From Phymorhynchus buccinoides (lineage: Eukaryota > Mollusca > Gastropoda > Neogastropoda > Raphitomidae), in the NCBI GenBank assembly GCA_017654935.2, contig CM065684.1:60910854-60974853 (forward strand): DNA of 64,000 bases, written 5' to 3'. Within the stretch, counting starts at the first letter, position 1; each line of letters begins with the position of its first letter. A program made the position numbers and the translations under genes. This document shows positions 11,096-21,850 of the stretch, piece after piece. Under the pieces are notes generated by a model that was given only the letters and a program-made list of their open reading frames with translations, did no database searches and had not been told where the DNA came from.

Positions 11096-11160
11096 CTCTC
11101 TCTCACACACACACACTCACTTACACACACGTTTATAAACACAAATATACATAAACACAT
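11036..11160. repeat. (CA)n / (CT)n microsatellite
   Basis: CACACA, then CTCTCT and again CACACA tracts, directly after the preceding element. Confidence 0.8.
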
Positions 11161-11219
11161 GATTTATGGCGAGTTATGCACACAGAAGCATATATATATA
11201 TGCACATATACCAGTAGTG

Positions 11220-11250
<31 letters not shown>

Positions 11251-11386
11251 ACACACTCACACAAACACACACTCCCTCTCTCTCTCACTCTCTCTCTCAC
11301 ACACACACTGAGTGGCACACACACACACACACACTGAGTGGCACACACACACACAATGAGTGGCACACACACACACACACTGAGTG

Positions 11387-11426
<40 letters not shown>

Positions 11427-11632
11427 ACACTGAGTGGCACACACACACACACACACACTGAGTGGCACACACACACACACACACACACACTGAGTGGCAC
11501 ACACACACACACACACACTGAGTGGCACACACACACACACACACACACTGAGTGGCACACACACACACACACACACTGAGTGGCACACACACACACAATG
11601 AGTGGCACACACACACACACACACACTGAGTG

Positions 11633-11668
<36 letters not shown>

Positions 11669-12040
11669 AGTGGCACACACACACACACACACACTGAGTG
11701 GCACACACACACACACACACTGAGTGGCACACACACACACACACACACTGAGTGGCACACACACACACACACAATGAGTGGCACACACACACACACACAC
11801 TGAGTGGCACACACACACACACACACACACTGAGTGGCACACACACACACACACACTGAGTGGCACACACACACACACACACTGAGTGGCACACACACAC
11901 ACACACACACACACTGAGTGGCACACACACACACACACACACACTGAGTGGCACACACACACACACACACACACACTGAGTGGCACACACACACACACAC
12001 ACACTGAGTGGCACACACACACACACACACACACTGAGTG

Positions 12041-12082
<42 letters not shown>

Positions 12083-12086
12083 AGTG

Positions 12087-12132
<46 letters not shown>

Positions 12133-12139
12133 AGTGGTG

Positions 12140-12177
<38 letters not shown>

Positions 12178-12181
12178 AGTG

Positions 12182-12225
<44 letters not shown>

Positions 12226-12230
12226 AGTGG

Positions 12231-12261
<31 letters not shown>

Positions 12262-12293
12262 AGTGGCACACACACACACACACACACACATAC
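11220..12293. repeat. Compound array: TGAGTGGC(AC)n x about 30
   Basis: A C-run and CA tract at 11220-11300 precede about 30 repetitions of TGAGTGGC followed by a variable (AC) tract of about 4-22 dinucleotides, to 12293. One unit has a doubled TGG (about 12131). Several units read AATGAGTGGC. Open frames of over 300 residues on both strands (Cys-Val or Thr-His) are not genes. Confidence 0.95.
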
Positions 12294-12299
12294 ACAGAT

Positions 12300-13180
12300 G
12301 AAAACACACACTGACGCAGTCATGTGTCACACACAAATCTTAAGAAATCTTTAAAACCAAGACCCTTTACCAAAAATACTTCTTCCTGAACTGAGTTCTT
12401 GCTTTTCTTTCATAATACTTTTATTCTTTTATCATTATTATTATTATTATTATGATACAACCACCATCATCCTTCATGCGGGGCAAAAGACAACATTCCA
12501 TTATGGACGATACAGTCCTTTTGATTTGACTTTTGGGGACGGTTGGTTCTGTAGTGGTAAAAACTGGGACATGTATTTCAATCTACTAGTACTACTTCTC
12601 TTCGGGACCCTCAATCACTCAGTTGATCATTCTGGCACCCTCAGGGGAAAAAAAAAGGTGGGTTGGTTCCATTTGACTAAGGACATTTAGGTCAAGAGCT
12701 GCATGGATGGAGATGGATTCAAGTTGTAGTGACCCAGCCAGCTTGCACCCGTTCAGTGGGGTTGAGTGAGGTGCTGCGTCCGGGAGCAGGATGTAGAGGG
12801 GTAGAGGGATGGGAGGGGGAGGCTGGTGGGTTATTGCTGATCTACCTCAGTACCTGCAACCGCTGGAGCGTGGAGAGCCTGGTCCTCTGCCTAGCAACTG
12901 ACATCACGACTGCACTAGGGTACAGTGCATATGGTTTGGGGATATAGGGACTTTGGTTGTTTTGGGAAATGAGATAAGTGTAAGTGTGTCAATACTGAAA
13001 ATAGGATTTTGACTTGAGAAACTGAGGTCACTGACTCACTCAACTGATACTCATACTGCCTATCTCTGTTCCTGTGCCCTTATTTGCATTTGTGGTCCCT
13101 CACCCACCCCCTCCCAGCCATCAAAATTCAGTTACAAACACACAACTTACTTGCAATCATTCTGAGCTTTTTTACTGAGA
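12300..13180. other. Upstream region, no gene seen
   Basis: It contains a short (ATT)n at about 12436 and, at 12725-12860, a diverged inverted copy of the repeat at 19650-19800 (shared GACCCAGCCAG and GTGCTGCGTC against its inverse). No supported exon was found. Confidence 0.5.
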
Positions 13181-13240
13181 GTATTGATGCTGCCTGTCAC
13201 CAGCATTCCAACCATTAGCACTACTTGCATGCAGCTCAGC

Positions 13241-13290
13241 GCCATTTTGTATGGAAATGATCATGTGACTAGGTTTTGGATCACATGACC
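13241..13290 (+). promoter_or_regulatory. Candidate promoter-proximal motifs upstream of exon 1
   Basis: GCCATTTTG at 13241 matches the core of YY1 sites often found near transcription starts. About 20 bases later TCATGTGAC and its near inverse TCACATGACC form a spaced E-box-like pair. These motif matches lie 130-180 bases before the proposed ATG. I saw no TATA box and cannot place the transcription start. Confidence 0.25.
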
Positions 13291-13416
13291 TACAGCTCTA
13301 AGCGACACAACTCTCTGGAGCCAGAGGGGAGTTGTTTATCTTGGATGCCCATTAACTTTCGACTTCTTCACAGCTGTTACAGTGTTAGAATGATCAAGAC
13401 TTACTCCTAAACCACG

Positions 13417-13467
13417 ATGAGGCCTGGTGGACTGTCCATGGGCAGAAAGCACCTCAAATTTATCAAG
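13417..13467 (+). CDS. Exon 1 (start codon), host gene
   Basis: This exon encodes 17 residues, MRPGGLSMGRKHLKFIK, and ends in phase 0 at the strong donor AAG|GTCAGT. The context before the ATG is CCACG. An upstream ATG at about 13345 opens a short frame that stops before this start, which is a possible uORF. The basic stretch GRKH is followed by hydrophobic LKFI, which joins exon 2 (VNNYDVVMLELH) to make a plausible first beta strand. The exon is short and its assignment rests on the donor, the ATG and the phase match, so it is the least certain exon along with exon 2. Confidence 0.55.
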
Positions 13468-13689
13468 GTCAGTCACAGTTATTGAGTTAACCTGCTTTTA
13501 AATGAGATTTAAGCTAAACTAGCCTAAAGTTTGTTTATATCCTCAAGTAAAACCGAAAGGCCAAAGAGGACGTTAAACATTATTTCCTAGCCTAAAGTGA
13601 GTTTTTGAACAGATTTTTTTCAAAAAACTAAAAAGGGCAAAGCGTCGGTAGTGTGTAAAGTATTTGAAAGGTTTTGTTTGTGATGTCTT

Positions 13690-14022
13690 ACGTTGTCATT
13701 TAACAGATACTAATCTTCTCTCTAAAGACCAATTTGGTTTTTGTAAAGGTCGGTCATGTCACGTGTGACTCAACTATCGTAGTATTTATGACTGGATGTT
13801 CTATTTGGTAAACCCACTGATGCTGTATACCTTGATATGAGAAAGGCCTTTGATACGGTGCAACACAAAATATTAATAAATAAACACTAAAACAGTATGT
13901 TAATGTTAATGGTTCTGTATCACCTAAAATACCAAAACTAGTGGTGTCCCCCAGGGGAGTGTATTGGGTGCGATCCTTTTTATAATTATATACTATATAT
14001 CTGACACTAGATAAACCCGTGC
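13690..14022 (+). pseudogene. Non-LTR retrotransposon RT fragment (5' piece of a split element)
   Basis: Broken frames encode recognisable reverse-transcriptase blocks: a DQFGF-type block near 13727, VYLDMRKAFDTVQH near 13830-13866, and a degraded GVPQGSVLGAILF block near 13940-13985. The style fits the CR1/jockey-like group. The rest of the RT and the C-terminal domain resume at 15842, so the copy appears split by about 1.8 kb of other repeats. Frameshifts and missing blocks show that it is dead. Confidence 0.65.
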
Positions 14023-14027
14023 TCCGC

Positions 14028-14112
14028 ATGGCAGCATGAAGCATCTGTGTTCATAATTGATAGGAACCTGTCTGAGCGATCGAAGAAGAAAAAGAAGAAG
14101 AAGAAGAAGAAC
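14028..14112 (+). mobile_element. 3' fragment of SINE-like family A
   Basis: GGCAGCATGAAGCATCTGTG, CATAATTGATAGGAAC and CTGTCTGAGCGATCGAAGAA followed by (AAG)n match the 3' ends of the copies at 50464-50776 and 61421-61777. It lies at the point where the surrounding LINE is interrupted. Confidence 0.7.
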
Positions 14113-14692
14113 TGGTTAGATGTAAATAATGAAGAAAAGATACCAAAATATATGTGGTGGTGCCCCCTCGCTTCTTCTTCCTGTTGGGGATGTTTTGTCC
14201 TGCCCCACGCCCAAAGTCTTCATTTACTGATTTAGACTGCAACTGGCGCACAGGATGCCAGGAGGGGTACAGCCTAAAGTCTTTTTTAATCAAATATTTT
14301 ATATCCAAAGTAAACTTTTTACTATATATAAGAGTAGTTCTGTACGAGCCATGGCTCCTAAAAGTCTAAATTAAAAATAAAAACAAATAAACTTGACCTT
14401 TACTCAAGATAAATACATCTATTTAAAAAATATATAAAAACTAAAATTGATAGAAACTTCATATTTCTTTTCCCCTTTCCCCCTCTTCCTAAAAACCACA
14501 AGTAAAAAGTAATGTCCCATATATGGCCTCGGCCAGGAGGACGTAAAGCTAAATTCGCACAGGATGCATGCTATGTGAGTTCGTGTCATCCATCCCACCG
14601 GCACAACATGGCCTACTCCTACCACCCACTCCCCTCTCCTTTAAAAAAGATGATGACCCCCCCCCCCCCCCCCCCAAAAAAAAAAAAAAATG

Positions 14693-14799
14693 TGGCGAGG
14701 GGCCGACTCGAACCCGCGACCACGGACGTGTGTAGAGGTGCGTGCCGCGACCTACTGATTTGCGGACGCGCTGCTTTACCTATTGAGCTATCAAGGCTT
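14693..14799 (-). repeat. tRNA-derived sequence with an internal insertion
   Basis: Read on the minus strand it starts GCCTTGATAGCTCAATAGGT (an A-box-like segment) and has GGTCGCGGGTTCGAGTC (a B-box and T-arm-like segment). Between them GGTCGCGG occurs twice, about 37 bases apart, so the body is about 107 bases rather than about 72. The acceptor ends do not pair well. On the plus strand it is preceded by a C run and an A run (14657-14690). I read it as a tRNA-derived SINE or a tRNA pseudogene. Confidence 0.6.
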
Positions 14800-14952
14800 C
14801 TTAGACAGTCGATGTAAAAAAATTATTATAAGAGGAAGAAGGGAAAGCAGTCAAGTCAGACACCTGACCCAGCTTCATGAAAGCAATTGCAAGCCTCGCA
14901 CAGAACAGACTTAGGTTTTGTCACTTTGAGAAAAGTAGGTGCCTAAATGTTG

Positions 14953-14956
<4 letters not shown>

Positions 14957-15028
<72 letters not shown>
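14957..15028. repeat. (CA)n microsatellite, about 36 repeats
   Basis: An uninterrupted CA run. Confidence 0.95.
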
Positions 15029-15031
<3 letters not shown>

Positions 15032-15064
15032 TAGTAGACAGCACACACTTAATCATTGCTTGCT

Positions 15065-15190
15065 CGGTTTCCTGTCAATTCATGAGCGCAGATCTATGCG
15101 TTGTTCTCCATTATGCACCTTTCAAAACAAATATGGTTAGACCAAACACCAAACTTCCAGAACGTAGAGGAACTATTTGTTAAAAAGCCC
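15065..15190 (-). mobile_element. Degraded SINE-like family A copy
   Basis: TTTCCTGTCAATTCATGAGCGCAGAT at the left and CTTCCAGAACGTAGAGGAAC with AACTATTTGTTAAAAAG at the right match minus-strand copies at 20.9 and 31.2 kb. The middle is deleted. Confidence 0.55.
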
Positions 15191-15199
15191 TACTCGCCT

Positions 15200-15841
15200 C
15201 CCTCTTCTCCTTCCTAGCCACCCCTCCCCCTCCCCCTCTCCCTTCTTCTAACCAAAGCAACCATAGAAGTTTCTAGGTGCAGTGAGTTAGGCCTAGCCTC
15301 GGCTTTTTGTTATCACACGCAGTCTAAAAATGAACCGTTTTTAGCAGACGACACATTCTGCTACTCAGGCTATTGCAGCATCGTGTTTTCCCCCCCTCGG
15401 TTTGTACGAAGGGGCCCGATTAAGGATTAATCCACTATTGTTTTTGAAAACATTTTGGCAGTTTGAGTGTTTTTACCTGGTGATTGTTGCTGGGGGCTTC
15501 CGACATAAAGGTCATACAGGGATCACGGCTGTTCCCTCAAGCACAAAAAATCTAAGTTTCGCGTAAAGGATATGACGTCACGGCTATTCCACTGTCACGG
15601 CTATTCTGTGAAACTATCTTTCTTGAAAATCACTCCCTCCGTTAAGCAAATTTTATGTGAAATCCCGGCTTTAAACGACGACTTGGCGAATTTCACTTGG
15701 AAGAACTGTTAAGCACCTACACGTGTCCCTATATTTCACAGTTGAAGGCAAAAATTGCCGCGACTTAGGACAAAATATAGATTAAAAATTCTTATCGGCA
15801 TGCGTATTATAATATAGATGCCTGACCTAGTTGACTAAAAT
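15200..15841. other. Unassigned intron sequence
   Basis: This unique-looking DNA separates the two pieces of the split LINE. Repeated CACGGCTATTC and TCACGGCTGTTCC blocks occur at 15525-15605. There is no long open frame and no known element was recognised. Confidence 0.4.
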
Positions 15842-16715
15842 AAAAATGTTTGCAGATGATACCAAAGCATATTCAACATAGAGTCAACTCAAGACAGACA
15901 ATTTACAATCATGCATCCACAAATTAGTTTATTGGACAGACACAGGTCTGGCTTTTCAAATTTAACGCAGAAAAGTGCAAAGTAATGCACTGTGGTAGAA
16001 ACAGTCCCAATTATGACTACTTTATGAGTGATGGTAAGGTGCTTTGTAAACTTGAAACCACTACAGCTGAAAAAGATCTGGGAATTATCGTTGATCCAAA
16101 TCTTAGTTTCGATGAACATATAAATAATATTGTTAAGAAAGCTAATCGTATGGCAGGCCTCGTAATGAGAACAATAAACTACAAAACTAAAGATATAATG
16201 GTTCCCTTATTTAAGTCTCTTAAGTTATTTGTTCTGTTTTAGAATATGGTAACTCTGTTTGGAGTCCTTATCTTAGAAAACATATAAATTTGATTGAAGG
16301 TGTGCAAAGAAGGTTTACAAAATGTATAATTGGTACCCATGACCTTAATTATGAAGAATGCCTAAAATGGCTAAATCTACCAAGATTGGAATATAGAAGG
16401 GTGCGAGGAGACATGATAGAGGTTTATAAAATGTTGCATGGTTTGTATGATTCCTCAACTACTGCACCTCTTTTCCACTTATCTAGTCATAATACTACTC
16501 GGGGTCACAATTTTAAACTAACCAAAACACTAACCAACACTAGACAGTTTCATTCATTCTTTACTAATTGAATAATAAATTTATGGAACAATTTATCATT
16601 TGATACTGTCAATGCACCTTCAGTAAATGCATTTAAAATCGTATTGACAAAGAATTATCAAAACATACTTTTTCTACCAATTTGGATGCATATGAAAAAC
16701 AAAGCTAAGTGTTAG
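15842..16715 (+). pseudogene. Non-LTR retrotransposon RT C-terminal part (3' piece of the split element)
   Basis: It opens with an FADDTK block near 15848, the RT catalytic YADD equivalent. It then encodes KCKVMHCGR, EKDLGIIVDPNLSFDEHI, VLEYGNSVWSP, IEGVQRRFTKCI and YRRVRGDMIEVYKMLHG, the usual order of the C-terminal domain of CR1/jockey-group elements, ending at INLWNNL near 16575-16600. Frameshifts near 15900-15970 and 16235 and a stop at 16569 break the frame. It continues the fragment at 13690-14022. Confidence 0.8.
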
Positions 16716-16820
16716 TATACACTCATGCTAAAATAAATCCACGGGCAAATAAAATATTTAAAAAAAAAATGATATCTGATGCAAAAATCACCACTAATGA
16801 GGGCAAAAGACTTATAGCCT

Positions 16821-17016
16821 ATATAATAATAATAGTAATAGTACATTTATATAGCGCTTTACCTCAGATGAGCCCAAAGCGCTTTACAATCAATTATTTA
16901 TTCATCCCCCATTCAGTAAGCCACAGTAACCGAGCCGCACGGACTGACCACATGCACCAACACACATACACAAACACCCTCACACACAACGTACGCATGC
17001 AGACAGACACACACGC

Positions 17017-17065
<49 letters not shown>

Positions 17066-17946
17066 CATGCACACACAACCCACAAAACCAAAACACACAC
17101 AAGCACACATGTATGCACACATGTATGCACACATGCATGCTCACACACACACAACACACACACACCACAAAGCACAGCACAAATCTCTTATTCAATCTTC
17201 CCTCACGTGCACACAACGATAGACAACTGATCAAATATTTAGGGTGCAGCAGGAAAAAGATGGGTTTTAAGAGAGGTTTTGAATGAGGAGACTGAGTTGG
17301 AGTGTCGGAGAGGAGAAGGCAGAGAATTCCAAAGAGATGGTGCTTGACAGGAAAAAGAACGTTGGCAAGCAGATTTGAGACGGATGGAGGGAGGGGAGAG
17401 GAGACGAGAATCAGAAGACGAACGTAGTTGGCGAGCTGGGACATAGAGATGAAGAAGATCAGAGAGATATAAGGGAGCTTGATCATTCAGTGACTTGAAG
17501 ACAAGGAGGAGAATTTTGTAGTCAATACGTGATTGAACTGGGAGCCAATGTTGAGAACGAAGAACCGGAGTGATGTGATCGTACCTAGGGTAGCGAGAAA
17601 TGAGACAAGCAGCATTATTCTGGACCCGTTGGAGCTTAGAGATGAGAATTGATGGACAGCCAGCAAGAAGTGAGTTACAGTAGTCAAGGCGAGACAGAAC
17701 AAAAGCACATACTAGAGTCTTCAGGGCATCTTGAGAGAGGAAACGGCAGATTGAACTAATTCTTCGAAGTTCTAGATAGCAACACTTACAAACATTGGAA
17801 ACATGCTGTTTGAAAGAAAGGGTTTGGTCCAAAGTAACACCTAGATTGCGGACAGATGCTGATAGCTTGATCTCAGTGCCATCAATGTCGACAGAATCTG
17901 GGAGAACCTGAATTTTAATTGTGTGGTTAGAGGCTGCAAGAATCAT
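16821..17946 (-). pseudogene. 5'-truncated non-LTR retrotransposon, 3' end with shared tail
   Basis: On the minus strand an uninterrupted 235-residue frame (17239-17946) encodes the C-terminal part of a CR1-like RT: VRNLGVTLDQTLSFKQHV, FVLSRLDYCNSLL, LQRVQNNAACLI, LHWLPV-like QHWLPVQSRIDYKI and APSLWNSLPSPLR, ending FKTSLKTHLF. Its 3' region contains a CA microsatellite (about 16990-17165) and ends with GTAAAGCGCTTTGGG, then GCGCTATATAAATG and (ATT)n. That tail recurs on SINE-like repeats at 18.4, 20.5, 27.8 and 38.8 kb. The intact frame suggests this fragment is relatively young. Confidence 0.8.
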
Positions 17947-18436
17947 CTCTGTCTTTTCAGCATTTATAGCCTTATGTGATGTGATGTGATGTGATGAGAT
18001 TTATTTTTCTTTTCACAATCACCGGCACAGTCACAGTAAAACTGCTAGCTGTGTGCTTGGCTGGAGGCAGTGTTTCCTGTGGTTGAAATTATGAAAAGAT
18101 CAATATGAGAACTGCAGTTTGTAGTTTGTTTTGTTCCTTCTTGTTTCCATGTTTCCTTAAAGGAGAATATAAAAAAAAAGTCCAGAATGATGCAAAAGCG
18201 ATTTGGATTTATAATAAACTGAGTTTACTGGAACTCACAAATCACAGTACACTGATTCCCCTCATTCTAGCTCCTTTCAGTTTTCCACAGAGAGCTATTT
18301 GTTTCAAGTTATTTCTTTTAACAGAGGCAAATATTCTTATCATTGATTTTGGTTAGGGATAGGAAAAGACCTTACAAGTGGTATGTCACCATAAAACAAT
18401 GTAAGCCTAATGGATAAAACACTTTAAATTGGTTTA
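17947..18436. other. Intron 1 sequence, nothing assigned
   Basis: A short (TGTGA)n run lies at about 17975. The rest is AT-rich with no recognised element or exon. Confidence 0.4.
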
Positions 18437-18610
18437 TGATAATAATGAGGAAAATTTATATAGCGCCCATCCTACTAAGTAGGCTACAGGGCGCTTTACA
18501 CAGAATTGAAATGGAATAAAAACATGAAACAAAAATCCAATAACATGAGCAGACAAAACAATACCGGTCAGACTTCGTTTGGCCGGTAAAAATGCACATA
18601 ACAATCAGCA
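18437..18610 (-). mobile_element. SINE-like repeat with TATATAGCGC tail
   Basis: It begins (plus strand) ATAATAATGAGGAAAATTTATATAGCGCC and includes GGGCGCTTTACACAG and ACCGGTCAGACTTCGTTTGG. A reverse-orientation copy is at 38860-39050 and shares AACAATACCGGTCAGAC as its inverse. The 3' end matches the LINE tail at 16821-16880. Confidence 0.65.
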
Positions 18611-18689
18611 ACAACAACTGCTGTGAATACTATTACTACTACTAATACTACTACTACCATTACTACCACCACTACTACTACTACTTATA

Positions 18690-18845
18690 ATAGGCCTAAT
18701 ACACGTATGCATTGTCACACAATTCGCAAGCATGAAATAACAGCATATATTCACAACAACATACACACATAAACAACACACACACAACCAGCACACACAC
18801 ACACACACATAACAGTAACACACACACATGCACGCACACAATGCT
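18690..18845. repeat. CA-rich microsatellite region
   Basis: (CA)n with CATA interruptions. The segment CATGAAATAACAGCATATATTC at 18731 is repeated at 19323 and, inverted, near 37580-37610. Confidence 0.7.
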
Positions 18846-19379
18846 GGTGACGAGTGTTAACAAAAGGCATGAACTGAAAAGAGCTGAGAAAAGCTGCTGT
18901 GAAATATATATAAAACTGAACGCTATCAAGCCAATAACTTATTGAATAAGTCATAATTTGCAAAAAATTAAAAAAATGCACTGTGGGGTTCACTAGAAAT
19001 AGAACATCGTCTGCTTTAGGTGAAATCACGTTCACCAGAACTATAAAGCTATGATGTCCCTCAAGAATTCCTCAAGATCACTTTGCTTGTTTCAAGGCAG
19101 CGTCTGTGGGTGACATCAAACCTAGGATGCATGATATAGAAGAAATGACGTTGTGGGCGAGACACAATGGCCAGCTGATTCCGACTGGTAGATCTGCGAT
19201 TTTTTGGAAATAAATGCGTGAGTGCTCAATTTATTTTGAAGAATGTGACATAAAGCTAAAAGGTAGGTAATAGCGATAGAGTTGGCAGTCTGTGCTTATC
19301 GATATTGTAAAACCATGCTGTGGCATGAAATAACAGCATATATTCACAACAACATACACACATAAACATTGGAAACGGG

Positions 19380-20090
19380 GGAGGGGGAGGGGTCATTGTT
19401 CAGATCCGACTTGAAGCCTTCTACCGAGGCTGATGTTAATGTTATTGTCTCTGGTGGAAGAGAGTTCCATTGCATCTGAATAGGGTGTGAGACCCCTTTA
19501 AACAACCTCCAACATCATTTTGACGGTTCTGTTGTTAGAACTGCAGGACTCCAGAAGTCAGAAAAAAGCTGATGATGTCATAGCCGCTCGGATGATCATC
19601 CTTTATGTGGTTGAGATGCAATGGGGTTAGGGGAAACGGGGGCCAGTGGAGAGGGAGGGGTGTATGGTGTGGTTGTGGGTGAGGGTTGGGGAATGGCGGG
19701 TGAGTAGGGATGTAGTTTAGGGTGTTCCTGCCAGACGCAGCATCACGTCGGGTGTCCGCTGAACGGGCCCTGACTGGCTGGGTCATATAGTTTAGGCTTT
19801 TCTTCATCTTATTTTTTTCCCTAAGGCGCTTCTTCCACAGATCCCCCTGTTTTAAATGACAAAATAGTCAAACGTGACTGTGGTCACTCAGACGGAAGGA
19901 AGGAAGGGCTGAAAGGAGATGGGAAGTGGGGAGGGGGAGGGGGCATTGTTCAGATCTGACTTGAAGCCTTCTACCGAGGCTGATGTTAATGTTATTGTCT
20001 CTGGTGGAAGAGAGTTCCATTCATGCAGTGATGTACCGAGGATTGAAAAATGATAGGAGAGTGTCCTCTGCATTGTCGCTCTGGTGGAGG
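19380..20090 (-). pseudogene. Duplicated 3' fragment of a non-LTR retrotransposon
   Basis: A block encoding, on the minus strand, HEWNSLPPETITLTSASVEG then FKSDLN (C-terminal RT domain style) occurs at about 19930-20040 and again, less complete, at 19390-19475. The sequence between them includes an inverted relative of the 12.73-kb repeat (GACCCAGCCAG inverse at about 19775). Confidence 0.6.
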
Positions 20091-20268
20091 TACAACCTTT
20101 CTCCTGTCAACGCTGACCATGCCATTTAGTATCTTATGCATCATGGTGAGCCTATGATGTTAAAGGGATGGGTAGGCCTTAGTACATTCTCCAACGCCAG
20201 CCGTCCTCAAATCCTTTTGGCTGAGAGAACGGAGACTTTAAAAGTATGCATTGATCATGTGCTTTCAG

Positions 20269-20370
20269 GTGAACAATTATGATGTGGTGATGCTGGAGTT
20301 GCATCCCTTTCTGACTTCCTCCCATGCCGGACAATTTGAGCGAAACTGGTTTCTCCCCCATCACATGCAG
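20269..20370 (+). CDS. Exon 2, host gene
   Basis: This 34-codon phase 0 to 0 exon lies between acceptor TGCTTTCAG| and donor ATGCAG|GTCTGT. It encodes VNNYDVVMLELH followed by PFLTSSHAGQFERNWFLPHHMQ. The alternating hydrophobic strand VVMLELH and the NWF motif look like a real folded protein. The reading continues into exon 3 (EVGELLRPVL), which gives the pattern WF-(6)-EV-(2)-LL that recalls SLX4IP from memory. There are no other exon-like candidates in the 15 kb around it, apart from transposon sequence. Confidence 0.65.
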
Positions 20371-20521
20371 GTCTGTACTGGGTTAGATCCATTCTTGACA
20401 ATATTTCTGCGCATGCGCCGCCAGTTTGCAGCGTGATTTTTTAACGCGGCAATATCGCTACTTGGCCTTGACTTATATATACGTCGGTGGCAAGTACTGA
20501 AGCATTATAGAAGACATATAT

Positions 20522-20625
20522 ATAATAATAATAATAATAATGGGAATTTATATAGCGCTCTTTCTCACATGAGCTCAGTGCGCTTTACATTGATAACAAG
20601 AACATTAAAGGCAAACAAATAATTA
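20522..20625 (-). mobile_element. SINE-like 3' tail copy
   Basis: (AAT)n then GGGAATTTATATAGCGCTC and CTCAGTGCGCTTTACATTG. On the minus strand this is the same 3' tail as the LINE at 16821 and the fragment at 27781-27826. Confidence 0.6.
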
Positions 20626-20682
20626 ATCATTGGAAAGTAAAATAAGCACGATGCTTACACACAACGTTCTCTTACTTCCTTA

Positions 20683-20687
<5 letters not shown>

Positions 20688-20728
<41 letters not shown>
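20688..20728. repeat. (CA)n microsatellite
   Basis: About 18-19 CA units followed by TATATA. Confidence 0.9.
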
Positions 20729-20732
<4 letters not shown>

Positions 20733-20899
20733 CGCCGTAAGCATTGAAACTAAGGGTTAAGTTAAAATTAAAATAATAAAAAATAACTAACATCATTGTT
20801 TTCCCCAGTGTTTGTTTTAAAAACTGAAAAAATGGCATGTATGCAATTTTGGGCCATTTCTTGGTTATGGAAAGGAACTGCTCAGAAACTATGTACAGC

Positions 20900-21490
20900 C
20901 TTTGCAGTTTTCTGTCATTATGAGCGCATATGCGTCATGCTGTTATTATGCGCCTAACTTAGGAAATAGGTCCAGCATGTCTGTCTTCAACGGGATAACA
21001 TTTTTGTAAGAATTTGTCAAATTAAGGCAGGAGAATGGACTGGTCAGTAAGGCAGAAAGACAGTAGATGACAGCAAGCAAAGGGAAAAGGCAGGAGAATG
21101 GACTGGTCAGTAAGGCAGAAAGACTAGATGACAGCAAGCAAAGGGAAAAGGCAGGAGAATGGACTGGTCAGTAAGGCAGAAAGACAGTAGATGACAGCAA
21201 GCAAAGGGAAAAGGCAGGAGAATGGACTGGTCAGTAAGGCAGAAAGACTAGATGACAGCAAGCAAAGGGAAAAGGCAGGAGAATGGACTGGTCAGTAAGG
21301 CAGAAAGACAGTAGATGACAGCAAGCAAAGGGAAAAGGCAGGAGAATGGACTGGTCAGTAAGGCAGAAAGACAGTAGATGACAGCAAGCAAAGGGAAAAG
21401 GCAGTGTCAAAGAGAGTAACAGAGTGGAGGAAGTTACATGTAAAGCACAACATTTCCAGAAGGTGGGGAAACTATTTGTGCAAAAGTCCC
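20900..21490 (-). mobile_element. SINE-like family A copy expanded by an internal tandem array
   Basis: The minus-strand 3' module (TTATGCGCCTAACTTAGGAAAT with the CCAGCATGTC block) is at the left, and the 5' module (CATTTCCAGAAGGTGGGG) is at the right. Between them lie six units at 21026-21399. Confidence 0.75.
21026..21399. repeat. Tandem repeat of 63/61 bp, six units
   Basis: Units start GGCAGGAGAATGGACTGGTC at 21026, 21089, 21150, 21213, 21274 and 21337. Lengths are 63, 61, 63, 61, 63 and 63 because alternate units have a 2-base deletion (GACTAGATG for GACAGTAGATG). Alternation shows growth by a two-unit (124-bp) step. Confidence 0.9.
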
Positions 21491-21850
21491 CCCTTTTCCC
21501 CCCGCTGCTCTTTCAACTGGTGCATACAAGCATGCTACTATGAGCCACACAAGCTGTTGTCTCTGTCTCTTTGTTTCAGTCATTATTATTTTTTCCCCAA
21601 CTCCCTCTTCCTCTTTCCTTTTATTTTACCACTATGATTACATTTGTCCATAATATATATATACATAATCATTGTATTGTGCTTGTATGAAGTGTATGTA
21701 TTTTCCCCATGATGATTGATTGTGGTTGATTTTTCTCCTGTTTGTGTTTTTTATTTATTTGCCTTAATTGTTTTTCTTATTCATTCATGACGACAGGATG
21801 TAAAAAAGCTTTATCAAGCTTATTCTATTATCGTCAATAAAGATCACGCG

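Noticed and set aside
11133..12354. Open frames of up to 396 residues on both strands over the CA/GT array
   Set aside because: Composition artefact of a dinucleotide repeat with a stop-free spacer; the frames encode only Cys-Val or Thr-His patterns.
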